Assembly: GCF_004341515.1 (NCBI RefSeq)
Contig: NZ_SLZF01000004.1
Coordinates: forward strand, 62,001-126,000
Direction of reading: 5' to 3'
DNA: 64,000 bases
Origin: Allobosea sp. BK604
GTDB taxonomy: Bacteria > Pseudomonadota > Alphaproteobacteria > Rhizobiales > Beijerinckiaceae
The position numbers were made by a program, and so were the translations under genes. Under the pieces are notes generated by a model. That model was given only the letters and a program-made list of their open reading frames with translations. It did not search any database and had not been told where the DNA came from. The stretch's first letter is position 1, and each line of letters begins with the position of its first letter. Positions 17,067 through 27,405 of this stretch are shown here, piece after piece.

Positions 17067-18209
17067 ATGGTTGAACCCTTTCCCTTCATCGATGTCTCCG
17101 GCTCACCCTATGAGCGCGGCCGCCAGCATGGACAGGCTGTGCCCAAGCGCGTCAAGCGCTCGATCGAGCTCTATGGCGGCCAGCTCACCGAGCTCGGCTA
17201 TGATTCTGCGGCCAAGTCGCGGCTGATCGGCGAGTTCGCCCGCGAGATCGAGGCCTTCGGCCCCCATTATGTCGAGGAGATGCGCGGTATCGCCGACGGC
17301 GCCGGCGTCAGCCTCGAAGACATCGTGATGATCAATGCCCGCACCGAGGTCGTGGCCAAGGCGCGGCTGGAGAAGGCGAAGCCAGTCGAGGCCAACGAGG
17401 AGCTCGACGATGGCTGCACCGGCGCGGTGATCCTGCCCGAGCGCAGCGCCACCGGTGAGCTGATCCACGGCCAGAACTGGGACTGGAAGGCCGAATGCGC
17501 GGAGACCGCGATCGTGCTGCGCGTGCGCCGCGATGACGGGCCGGATTTCCTCACCTTCGTCGAGGCCGGCGGGCTCGCGCGCTGCGGCATGAACGCGGCC
17601 GGCGTCACCATCACCGCCAACTATCTCGAGAGCGAGCGTGACTTCACCCAGACCGGCGTGCCGCTGGCGCTGATCCGGCGCAAGGTGCTGGAGCAGGAGC
17701 ATTTCGCCATGGCGATGAAGGCCGTGGCGACGACGCCCAAATCCTGCTCGAACAACATGATGCTCTCGACCGTCGCCGGCTTCGCCATCGATTTCGAATG
17801 CGCGCCGGACGCGGCCTTCCCGATCTATCCGCAGGACGGGTTGATCGTGCACGCCAACCATTGGGTCGGCGAGATCGCACTGACCAAGCTCACCGATACC
17901 GGCACCCCGCGCGTGCCGGAGAGCTTCTATCGCGACTGGCGCGTCCGCAAGCTGCTGGACGAGGCCGGCCGCAAGCTCTCCGTCGACGATCTGAAGAGCG
18001 CCTTGTTCGATGACTTCCTGTCGCCCTACGCCGTCTGCCGCCCGCCGCGCCCGAACGAGACCGGCAATCTCTCGGCGACCGTCGCGATGGTGGTCATGCA
18101 GCCGGCGCGCGGGATCATGGAGGTCGCGCCGCTGCCGGCGCTGAACCGCCAGTTCACCCGCTACAGCCTGACCGAGGAGCCGGTCACGCTGGCGGTCGCG
18201 GCCGAGTGA
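17067..18209 (+). CDS. C45-family Ntn hydrolase / acyltransferase-like protein (copy 2)
   Basis: 380-aa close paralogue of the protein at 11822-12970, sharing long blocks such as EEMRGIADGAG, MINARTEVVAKARL, GQNWDW and FPIYPQDGLIVHANHWV. Cys117 in DDGCTGAVIL is the predicted autocatalytic cleavage site and nucleophile. No signal peptide. The ATG at 17067 has AAGGAGG 8 nt upstream; the frame stays open further upstream, but only through the GntR promoter region. A family-5 binding-protein gene follows, repeating the first cassette. The differences are spread along the protein, so the copies may prefer different acyl groups. Confidence 0.85.
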   Translation: MVEPFPFIDVSGSPYERGRQHGQAVPKRVKRSIELYGGQLTELGYDSAAKSRLIGEFAREIEAFGPHYVEEMRGIADGAGVSLEDIVMINARTEVVAKARLEKAKPVEANEELDDGCTGAVILPERSATGELIHGQNWDWKAECAETAIVLRVRRDDGPDFLTFVEAGGLARCGMNAAGVTITANYLESERDFTQTGVPLALIRRKVLEQEHFAMAMKAVATTPKSCSNNMMLSTVAGFAIDFECAPDAAFPIYPQDGLIVHANHWVGEIALTKLTDTGTPRVPESFYRDWRVRKLLDEAGRKLSVDDLKSALFDDFLSPYAVCRPPRPNETGNLSATVAMVVMQPARGIMEVAPLPALNRQFTRYSLTEEPVTLAVAAE

Positions 18210-18316
18210 GCTCAGCGGAATAGGACGACATGGCGCGGAGACCGAAGAGGGCGGCCCGCGCCGACGCGTTCGAGAGACAGGCGAATTCGAGAGATAGGAA
18301 AGACGGAGGAGTGATC

Positions 18317-19879
18317 ATGGTCTCAAAGCCGATCGCGGCGGCCGCCTTCGCGGGCGCTGCTCTTGCCGCAATTCTGGCCGGGCCGGCGCAGGCGGCGTCG
18401 GTGATCAAGGTGCAGCAGAACGCCGATATCCGCAGCATCAACCCCGGCGTGAACCGCGACGACAATACCGACGCCGTGGTGCTCCATATGGTCGAGGGTC
18501 TCGTCGCCTATGGCGAGGATGCCGAGGTCAAGCCGCTCCTGGCCGAGAAGGTCGATATCTCCGAGGACGGCAAGACCTACACGTTCACGCTGCGCAAGGG
18601 CGTCAAGTTCCACAACGGCGCCGAGCTGACCTCGGCCGACGTCGTCTGGAGCTGGAACCGCTACATGGACCCGAAGACCGACTGGCGCTGCCTTTCGGAA
18701 TTCGACGGGCGCGGCCGGGCGAGGGTCGAATCCGTCACGGCGCCCGATCCGGCGACGGTGGTATTCAGGCTGGATACGCCGAGCGCGCTCTTCCTCGCCA
18801 ATATCGCCCGCACCGATTGCGGCATGACCGCGATCATGCACAGGGACTCGGTCAGGCCCGATGGCAGCTTCGACAAGCCGATCGGTACCGGCCCGTTCAA
18901 GTTCGGCGAATGGAAGCGCAGCGAGTTCATCCGGCTCGAGCGCTTCGCCGATTATGCCAGCCTGCCCGGCAAGATCGACGGCTATGCCGGCGGCAAGCGC
19001 CCGCTGGTCGACGAAGTTCGCTTCATGATCATCCCCGACAGCTCGACCGCCAATGCGGCGCTGCTGCGCGGAGATATCGACATCGTGCCCGACGTCGCCA
19101 ATAACGAAGTCGCCGAGCTGCGCAAGAACCCCAAGGTCGAGGTTTCCGTCGTCTCGAACATGGGTCTCGTCGGCATCCTCCTGCAGACGCGCGATCCGCT
19201 GCTGAAGAACGTCAAGCTGCGCCAGGCGATCGCGGCCGCGCTCGATACGCCCGAGATCGCAAATGCGGTCACCGACGGCCTCGGCAAGTCGAACAACTCG
19301 ATCGTCCCGGCCATGTCGGCCTTCCACGGCCCGGTCGAGAAGCAGGGCTATAAATACGATCCTGCCGCCGCCAAGAAGCTGCTCGCGGAGGCCGGCTACA
19401 AGGGCGAGCCGATCGTGATGCTCGCCAACAAGCGCTACCCGCAGAGCTTCGATTCCGCCGTCATCGCCCAGCAGATGCTGCAGGCGGTCGGGCTCAACGT
19501 CACCATCGAGGTGCTGGAATGGGCGACGCAGCTCGACCGCTACAGCAAGGGCAACTACCAGATGCAGGCGTTCCCCTATTCGGCGCGGCTCGACCCTTCG
19601 CTGAGCTTCGAGTCGATCGCCGGCCCGAAGGACAAGCAGCCGCGCAAGGTCTGGGACGATCCGGATTCCCTGGCCCTGCTCGACAAGTCGATGGTGGTCT
19701 CCGACCGGGCCGAGCGCCAGAAGCTGTTCGACGAGCTGCACAGGCGCTTCATCGAGCAGGTGCCGATGGTGATGCTCTATAACGGCCTCGATGCCGGCGT
19801 CTTCAGCAAGAAGGTGAAGGGTTACCAGCCCTCGATCCTGTCGAAGCCGCGGCTCTGGGAAGTCAGCATCGGCCAGTGA
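18317..19879 (+). CDS. Family-5 ABC substrate-binding protein, copy 2
   Basis: 520-aa SBP_bac_5 protein. The ATG at 18317 has GGAGGA upstream and opens a good signal peptide ending at PAQA (residue about 25). The sequence is strongly similar to the other three family-5 proteins here, including the WRCL/TDCG cysteine pair and KDKQPRKVWDDPD near the C-terminus. It lies 107 bp after the second C45 gene and is probably co-transcribed. No permease follows; it would have to use the Dpp-type permease 3 kb downstream (inference). Confidence 0.92.
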   Translation: MVSKPIAAAAFAGAALAAILAGPAQAASVIKVQQNADIRSINPGVNRDDNTDAVVLHMVEGLVAYGEDAEVKPLLAEKVDISEDGKTYTFTLRKGVKFHNGAELTSADVVWSWNRYMDPKTDWRCLSEFDGRGRARVESVTAPDPATVVFRLDTPSALFLANIARTDCGMTAIMHRDSVRPDGSFDKPIGTGPFKFGEWKRSEFIRLERFADYASLPGKIDGYAGGKRPLVDEVRFMIIPDSSTANAALLRGDIDIVPDVANNEVAELRKNPKVEVSVVSNMGLVGILLQTRDPLLKNVKLRQAIAAALDTPEIANAVTDGLGKSNNSIVPAMSAFHGPVEKQGYKYDPAAAKKLLAEAGYKGEPIVMLANKRYPQSFDSAVIAQQMLQAVGLNVTIEVLEWATQLDRYSKGNYQMQAFPYSARLDPSLSFESIAGPKDKQPRKVWDDPDSLALLDKSMVVSDRAERQKLFDELHRRFIEQVPMVMLYNGLDAGVFSKKVKGYQPSILSKPRLWEVSIGQ

Positions 19880-19891
19880 GCCGAGCTGCCG

Positions 19892-20521
19892 TCACGGGTC
19901 GTTCCTGAGGATATGGCCCGTGATCAGCTCGGTGAGGCGCACCGAGTCGCGCGCCTCCAGCGCCTCCAGCATGGCGTGATGGTCACGGTCGCTGCGCTGG
20001 AGCGCCTCGTGCGAGATCCAGACCGTGACATCCGAACCGCGCGAGCGGTCGCGCAGGTTCCAGATCAGCTCCTCCATGATCGGATTGCCGCTGAGATGAT
20101 ACATCAGGTGGTGGAATTCGCTGTTGATCCGGCTCCAGTCGGCCCGCGTGCCGCCCTGCACGGCGCCGGAAAACCGCTCGGCGATCTCGCGCAGCTTGCC
20201 GAGGGTGGAGGCGTCGACCGCCGCGACGATGCTGGCCACGGTCGCGGTCTCGATCGCGACGCGAGCCTCGCGGATATGGCGCAAGGTGGCGCTGTCGATC
20301 TCGGCGACGCGGTAGCCGCGATTCGGCACGTGCTCGATCGCCTTCAGCACGACGAGCTTGTCGAGCGCGGCGCGGACGTCGAACCGCGTCGCCTGGAACT
20401 TCTCCTCGAGATCGATCTGGCGCAGCCATTCGCCCGTGCGATAGGCGCCGGTCCGGATCGCCTCGGCGATCTCGCCGGCGAGGGGGCGCTTTTGTTTCCG
20501 CTTCCGCATCACGCTCGTCAT
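19892..20521 (-). CDS. GntR-family regulator with FCD domain
   Basis: 209 aa with a single winged helix (residues about 14-75: LEEKFQATRFDVRAALDKLVVLKAIEHVPNRGYRV) and a compact FCD domain (INSEFHHLMYHLSGN, DHHAMLEAL). It differs from the two tandem-winged-helix regulators upstream. Shine-Dalgarno AAGGA precedes the ATG at 20521. It is divergent from the serine-hydrolase/transporter operon, and an 18-bp perfect palindrome lies between the two. It is therefore the likely local repressor of that operon and of itself. Confidence 0.9.
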   Translation of the reverse strand: MTSVMRKRKQKRPLAGEIAEAIRTGAYRTGEWLRQIDLEEKFQATRFDVRAALDKLVVLKAIEHVPNRGYRVAEIDSATLRHIREARVAIETATVASIVAAVDASTLGKLREIAERFSGAVQGGTRADWSRINSEFHHLMYHLSGNPIMEELIWNLRDRSRGSDVTVWISHEALQRSDRDHHAMLEALEARDSVRLTELITGHILRNDP

Positions 20522-20599
20522 GGTTGTTCCTTAGCCTATCCGGCCGCGTGCTTGCTACAGCAGCGAACGCAGCTTGCCAGACTTCGTCGTCTATGCAAC

Positions 20600-20617
20600 T
20601 AAATTGGCGCCAATTTA
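20600..20617. promoter_or_regulatory. Candidate GntR operator, 18-bp perfect palindrome
   Basis: TAAATTGGCGCCAATTTA is perfectly self-complementary. It lies between the divergent GntR gene (start 20521) and the serine-hydrolase operon (start 20639), about 22 bp before the operon's first codon. It is AT-rich at the ends in an otherwise GC-rich region. Length, symmetry and position fit an FCD-type GntR operator that would block transcription of the operon. Confidence 0.65.
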
Positions 20618-20638
20618 ACTGCCAATCAAGGATGTCCG

Positions 20639-21523
20639 ATGACTGCCGCCCCTGCGAAGCCTGACGCGCCCGAGTCCGATGCGGCGGCCCGCGGCCGCGC
20701 GATGTACGACCTGGAGAGCACGCCGGTCATCGCCTGCAAGCATGATCCGCGCTTCAGCTACTGCCTCTATGTGCCGCCGACGCTGGGGCAGGGCGAGGAG
20801 CCCTCGCTCGTCGTCACCATGCACGGCACCGGCCGCGGCTTCGTCGGGTATCGCGACGGCTTCGCCGAATTCGCCCGCTGGAACAACTGCATCATCCTGG
20901 CGCCGCTCTTCCCGATCGGCGTGCGCGGCGACGGCAATCGCGACGGCTTCAAATACATGCGCGAGGGCGACATCCGCTACGACCTCGTCCTGATCAAGAT
21001 GATCGAGGAGGTCGTCGCGCATTACGGGCTGAAATCCGACAAGTTCGCGCTGTTCGGCTATTCCGGCGGGGGCCATTTCGCCCATCGCTTCTTGATGTTC
21101 CACCCGCAGCGCCTCTGGGCCGCCTCGATCGGCGCGCCGGGCTCGGTGACGCTGCTCGATCCGACCCGCGATTTCTGGGTCGGCACCCGCAACGTCAAGG
21201 AGCTCTTCGGCCTCGAGATCGATACTGCCGCCATGGCCAAGGTGCCGGTGCAGATGATCGTCGGCGCCGCCGATCTCGAGACCTGGGAGATCACCCACAA
21301 GGAAGGCGGCCGCAACTGGATGCCGGACGCAAACCATGCCGGCAAGAACCGCCCGGAGCGGCTGGCGGCGCTGAAGAAATCCTTCGAGGAGCACGGCATC
21401 GCGGTGCGCTTCGACCTCGTGCCGAACATGCCGCATGACGGGCCGAAGGCGCTGTCGCGGGTCCAGGATTTCCTGGCCGACGTGCTCAGGAAGCGCCGGA
21501 CCGGGGCGGCCAGGGCCGCCTGA
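20639..21523 (+). CDS. Alpha/beta-fold serine hydrolase
   Basis: 294-aa cytoplasmic alpha/beta hydrolase. The nucleophile elbow GYSGGG, an oxyanion-type MHGTGRG motif near the start of the fold, and a late His in NMPHDGP give a plausible catalytic triad. It resembles esterase/PHB-depolymerase-like proteins; the substrate is unknown. Shine-Dalgarno AAGGA lies 7 nt before the ATG. It is the first gene of a tight operon that runs through the peptide transporter and two deacetylase-like proteins, and is probably controlled through the palindrome at 20600. Confidence 0.82.
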   Translation: MTAAPAKPDAPESDAAARGRAMYDLESTPVIACKHDPRFSYCLYVPPTLGQGEEPSLVVTMHGTGRGFVGYRDGFAEFARWNNCIILAPLFPIGVRGDGNRDGFKYMREGDIRYDLVLIKMIEEVVAHYGLKSDKFALFGYSGGGHFAHRFLMFHPQRLWAASIGAPGSVTLLDPTRDFWVGTRNVKELFGLEIDTAAMAKVPVQMIVGAADLETWEITHKEGGRNWMPDANHAGKNRPERLAALKKSFEEHGIAVRFDLVPNMPHDGPKALSRVQDFLADVLRKRRTGAARAA

Positions 21524-21563
21524 GAACAACAAGCCTATAATCATCAAAAACAGGGGATCGTCG

Positions 21564-23105
21564 ATGAACCGTATTCTTGCTTCCGCCTTCGCCCTGGCCC
21601 TCTCGGCCGGGGCTGTCCAAGCCCAGACCCTTACTGCGGTGCTGAACGCCGACATGCGCTCGTCCAACCCGGGCGTGAACCGTGACGACAACACCGACAT
21701 GATCGTGCTGCACGTCGTCGAAGGCCTCGTCGGCTATGATGAGGGCGGTGCGGTCGGCCCGCTCCTGGCCGAGAAGGTCGATATCTCCCAGGACGGCAAG
21801 ACCTACACCTTCACGCTGCGCAAGGGCGTGAAGTTCCACAACGGCGCCGAGCTGACCTCGGCAGACGCGCTCTGGTCCTGGAACCGCTACATGGACCCGA
21901 AGACGGATTGGCGCTGCCTCGGCGATCTCGATGGCCGCAACGGCCTCAAGGTCGTCTCCGCCACGGCACCGGACGCCAACACCTTCGTCATGGAGTTGAA
22001 CGCGCCGAACGCGCTCTTCCTCGACACGCTCGCCCGCACCGATTGCGGCGGCACCGCCATCATCCACAAGGACTCGGTCAAGGCCGACGGCAGCTGGGAC
22101 AAGCCGATCGGCACCGGCCCCTTCACGTTCGGCGAATGGAAGCGCGGCCAGTCGGTCCAGCTGCTCGCTTATTCCGGCTATGCCTCGCCCAAGGGCGACA
22201 AGCCCGACGGCATGCTCGGCTCCAAGCGCCCGCTGGTGAAGGAAGTCCGCTTCATGGTCATCCCCGACGCCGCGACGGTGAAGGCCGGCCTGATGTCCGG
22301 CTCGCTCGACATCGCCTCGGTGCCGGCGAGCGACGCGGTCGAGCTGAAGGCACATCCGCGCCTCAATGTCATCACCGTCACCAACCCGGTGCGCCACGGC
22401 CTGATCATGCAGACGCGCGATCCGGTGCTGAAGAACGTCAAGCTGCGCCAGGCGATCGCGGCATCGATCGATTTCCCCGAGCTCGTCGCCAACGTCACCG
22501 ACAATCTCACGAAGCCCAACAACTCGCCGATCTACACGACCTCGAAATATTTCGGCGAGGTCGAGAAGCAGGGTTTCAAATACGATCCGGCGCGGGCCAA
22601 GAAGCTGCTGCAGGAGGCCGGCTACAAGGGCGAGAAGATCGTGATCCTCGCCAATAAGCGCTCGACCGTGCCGAGCTTCAACACCGCGGTCATCGCCCAG
22701 CAGATGATGCAGGCTGTCGGCATCAACGCCGAGATCGAAGTCCTGGAATGGGCGACCCAGCTCGATCGCTACAACAAGGGCAATTTCCAGATGGAGTCCT
22801 TCTCCTACTCCGCCCGCATCGACCCCGCGCTCGGCTTCGAGCAGATTTCGGGGCCCAAGGACAAGCAGCCGCGCAAGGTCTGGGAGGATCCCGAGGCGCT
22901 GGCGCTGATCGACAAGAGCATGGTCGTGTCCGATCCGGCCGAGCGCCAGAAGATCTTCGACGAGCTGCATAAGCGCTTCATCGAGCAGGTGCCTTCGATC
23001 TTCACCCATAACGACATCGACATCGTCGCCCATTCCAAGCGCGCCTCCGGCGTCAAGCCGTGGATGTCGAAGCTGCTGCTCTGGGAAGTCAGCGTCGCCA
23101 ACTGA
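21564..23105 (+). CDS. Family-5 ABC substrate-binding protein, copy 3 (with permease)
   Basis: 513-aa SBP_bac_5 protein. The signal peptide from the ATG at 21564 ends near AVQA (residue 21). It is the only one of the four paralogues directly followed by its permease genes, 30 bp downstream, so it is the likely founding partner. It shares the WRCL/TDCG cysteine pair and KDKQPRKVWEDPE. The ligand is unknown: peptides, opines or acylated amino compounds all fit the family. Confidence 0.93.
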   Translation: MNRILASAFALALSAGAVQAQTLTAVLNADMRSSNPGVNRDDNTDMIVLHVVEGLVGYDEGGAVGPLLAEKVDISQDGKTYTFTLRKGVKFHNGAELTSADALWSWNRYMDPKTDWRCLGDLDGRNGLKVVSATAPDANTFVMELNAPNALFLDTLARTDCGGTAIIHKDSVKADGSWDKPIGTGPFTFGEWKRGQSVQLLAYSGYASPKGDKPDGMLGSKRPLVKEVRFMVIPDAATVKAGLMSGSLDIASVPASDAVELKAHPRLNVITVTNPVRHGLIMQTRDPVLKNVKLRQAIAASIDFPELVANVTDNLTKPNNSPIYTTSKYFGEVEKQGFKYDPARAKKLLQEAGYKGEKIVILANKRSTVPSFNTAVIAQQMMQAVGINAEIEVLEWATQLDRYNKGNFQMESFSYSARIDPALGFEQISGPKDKQPRKVWEDPEALALIDKSMVVSDPAERQKIFDELHKRFIEQVPSIFTHNDIDIVAHSKRASGVKPWMSKLLLWEVSVAN

Positions 23106-23135
23106 ACCGCAACGGAACGGGGAGGGTAGGAGCGC

Positions 23136-24080
23136 ATGCTTCGCTTCGCGCTGACGCGCATCCTGATGGCGTTGCCGACATTGCTGATCGTGGCGGTGTC
23201 GGTCTTCGTCCTGATCCGGCTGATCCCGGGCGATCCGGCGCAGCTCATGCTCGGCGACCTCGCCGACCCCGCGAGCCTCGCCGATCTGCGCGCCAGGCTC
23301 GGCCTCGACAAGAGCCTGCCGGTCCAGTTCGGCATCTGGTTCGGCAACCTGCTGCAGGGCGATCTCGGCCAGTCGATCTCCTCGCAGCAGGCGGTGCTGC
23401 CGCTGATCCTGCAGCGCTTCTGGATCAGCGCCCAGATCGTGCTCGTCGCGGTCTTCCTCGCCTGTCTCGTCGCCGTGCCGGCCGGTGTCATCGCCGCCTG
23501 GCGCCAGAACAGCACGCTCGATCTCGGCCTCGTCGGCCTGGCGACGCTGCTGCTCTCGATCCCGACCTTCTGGCTCGGCCTGCTGCTCCTGCTCTTCTTC
23601 GGCCTCAAGCTCGAATGGCTGCCGGTCGTCGGCTATGTCTCGATCAGCGAGGATGCGACCCGCGGCATCCTCTACCTGGTCATGCCGATCATGACGCTGT
23701 TCCTGCACGAGATCGGCGTGCTCCTGCGCATGGCCCGCGCCTCGACGCTGGAAGTGCTCAGGCTCGACTATATCACCCATGCCCGCGCCAAGGGTCTCTC
23801 GGAAGGGGCGGTGCTCTGGCGCCACGCCTTCAAGAACGCCTTCGGCCCGACATGGACGCTGATCGGCCTCGTGCTCGGCAACCTGCTCGGCGGCATCGCC
23901 GTGGTCGAGACCGTCTTCACCATCCCGGGGCTCGGCCGGCTCCTGGTCGATTCGATCTTCGCCCGCGACTACCCGGTCATCCAGGGCTGCCTGCTCTTCG
24001 TCGCCTTCACCTATGTCATCGTCAATCTGGTGATCGACCTGTGCTATCCGATCTTCGATCCAAGGGTGACGGCGCAATGA
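23136..24080 (+). CDS. Dpp/Opp-type ABC permease subunit (DppB-like)
   Basis: 314-aa inner-membrane subunit. It starts with the family's N-terminal transmembrane helix and RLIPGDPAQLMLG motif. It ends with the permease core holding the ATPase-coupling loop (YITHARAKGLSEGAVLWRHAFKNA) and TVFTIPGLGRLLVDSI. It pairs with the DppC-like subunit, whose ATG overlaps its TGA by 4 nt. It forms the only peptide-type translocation pore in the window. Confidence 0.94.
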   Translation: MLRFALTRILMALPTLLIVAVSVFVLIRLIPGDPAQLMLGDLADPASLADLRARLGLDKSLPVQFGIWFGNLLQGDLGQSISSQQAVLPLILQRFWISAQIVLVAVFLACLVAVPAGVIAAWRQNSTLDLGLVGLATLLLSIPTFWLGLLLLLFFGLKLEWLPVVGYVSISEDATRGILYLVMPIMTLFLHEIGVLLRMARASTLEVLRLDYITHARAKGLSEGAVLWRHAFKNAFGPTWTLIGLVLGNLLGGIAVVETVFTIPGLGRLLVDSIFARDYPVIQGCLLFVAFTYVIVNLVIDLCYPIFDPRVTAQ

Positions 24081-24891
24081 GAATGCCCGCACCCAACGCC
24101 CTGCTCGGCGGCTTCCTCATCGGCACCCTGATCATCGTTGCGCTGATCGGCGCGGTCTGGACGCCTTATGATCCGCTCCAGCTCAGCTTCCGCGCCAAGC
24201 TCGCCGCGCCCAGTGCCGCCCATTGGCTCGGCACCGACGAGTTCGGCCGCGATGTCGGCAGCCGCCTGATGGCGGGCGCCGCCACCAGCGCCTGGATCAG
24301 CCTGCTCACCGTCACGCTCGCGGTCATCTGCGGCACGGTGATCGGCATCCTCAGCGGCTATTTCCGTGGCTGGTTCGACCGTATCGTGATGGCCTTCAAC
24401 GATGCGCTGCTGGCCTTTCCCGGCATCCTGCTGGCGCTCGGCCTGCTGGCCGTGCTCGGCGCCAACAAATACGGGATCATCGTTGCGCTCGGCATCGCCT
24501 ATACGCCCTCGGTCGCCCGCATCGTCCGCGGCGCCGTGCTCTCGCTGCGCGAGCGCGAGTTCATCGCCGCCTCCAGGGTGATGGGCAATTCCGAGCTCTT
24601 CACCATGGCCCGCCACATCCTGCCGAACTGCATCGCGCCGCTGACCGTGCTGGCGACCTCGATGTTCGGCTATGTGCTGCTGGCCGAGAGCGCGCTCTCC
24701 TTCCTCGGCCTCGGCGTGCCGCCGCCGGCCCCGACCTGGGGCAACATGCTCGCCGGCAGCCGGCCCTATATCGGCCAGGCGGTCTGGCTCGGCATCTTCC
24801 CGGGTCTCTGCATCTCGCTCACCCTGCTCGGCATCAACCTTCTGGGCGACGCCGTGCGCGACAAGCTCGACCCGCGCATGAGGGGGATGTG

Positions 24892-24892
<1 letters not shown>
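24077..24892 (+). CDS. Dpp/Opp-type ABC permease subunit (DppC-like)
   Basis: 271-aa inner-membrane subunit. The N-terminal region has the HWLGTDEFGRDVGSRLMAGA motif of DppC proteins. The coupling loop is REFIAASRVMGNSELFTMARHILPN, and the C-terminus has SFLGLGVPPPAPTWGNML. The start is set by the ATGA overlap with the DppB-like gene. The TGA overlaps the next ATG by one base (TGATG), so translation of the three transporter genes is coupled. Confidence 0.94.
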
Positions 24893-26553
<1,661 letters not shown>

Positions 26554-26592
26554 GCGCAGGGGATATTGGCCAGCAGGGCAGGAGCGTTGGAT

Positions 26593-27405
26593 ATGACGAG
26601 TATGAACAAGCCCCGCTGGCCCGGCGGGGCCCGGGCCGTGATCTGCGTGACCGTTCATGTCGACGGACCGGCGGTCGAGGCCGGGCGTGGCCAGAACCCG
26701 CTCGGCATCAACAGCCGCGGTAATTACGCGCTGCGCCGCGGCGTCGACCGCTATCTCGACATGCTTGCGCGCCACGGCATCAAGGCAACCTTCTTCTGCT
26801 GCGGCTACGATGCCGAGCACTGGCCCGAGCCCTTTGTGAAAATGCATCGGGCCGGCCACGAGATCGCGGCCCATGGCTACCAGCACGAGGGTTTCGACCT
26901 CGGCGAGCGCGAGCCGGAGCTGCTGGAGAAGACCCATCGCATCCTGACCGATGTCGTCGGCGAGGCGCCGGTCGGCTGGTGCTCGCCCTCCGGTCGCAAG
27001 AGCAAGCTGACGCTGCCAACCCTGCGCCGCCTCGGCTATCGCTACGATGCCAGCGAGAAGGACGAGGACCTGCCTTATCTGCTCGATGACGGCTTCGCGG
27101 TCGTGCCGAACAACACCGTCTCGCTCGACGATTTCCCGATGTACTTCACCGGCGGCGCGCTGGCCTGCGAGGTCGAGCGCAATTTCATCCAGGAATTCGA
27201 CGCGATCAGCGGCCGAGACGGCTATGTCCATCTCACTGTGCATCCCAAGGCCGGCGGCGGCTCGGGCACGCCGGCACGCGCCGCGGCGGTCGACCGCTTC
27301 CTCGCCTATGCCAAGGCGCAGACGGGCGTGCGCTTCATGACCTGCAGGGAGATCGCCGACCATTGCCTGGCCGATCCCGCAGCCTGGCGGGAGCCGCGCC
27401 AATGA
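26593..27405 (+). CDS. Polysaccharide-deacetylase-family (carbohydrate esterase 4-like) hydrolase
   Basis: 270-aa NodB-fold metal-dependent amidase of the PuuE/peptidoglycan-deacetylase branch. Metal ligands are visible: the Asp of VHVDGPAVE and both His residues of HGYQHEG. RYDASEK matches the usual second arginine strand region and HLTVHPK the C-terminal His. Relatives hydrolyse N-acetyl or cyclic amide bonds, so an amide substrate fits the transporter context. No signal peptide. The ATG at 26593 has AGGAG upstream. Its TGA overlaps the next ATG. Confidence 0.87.
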   Translation: MTSMNKPRWPGGARAVICVTVHVDGPAVEAGRGQNPLGINSRGNYALRRGVDRYLDMLARHGIKATFFCCGYDAEHWPEPFVKMHRAGHEIAAHGYQHEGFDLGEREPELLEKTHRILTDVVGEAPVGWCSPSGRKSKLTLPTLRRLGYRYDASEKDEDLPYLLDDGFAVVPNNTVSLDDFPMYFTGGALACEVERNFIQEFDAISGRDGYVHLTVHPKAGGGSGTPARAAAVDRFLAYAKAQTGVRFMTCREIADHCLADPAAWREPRQ

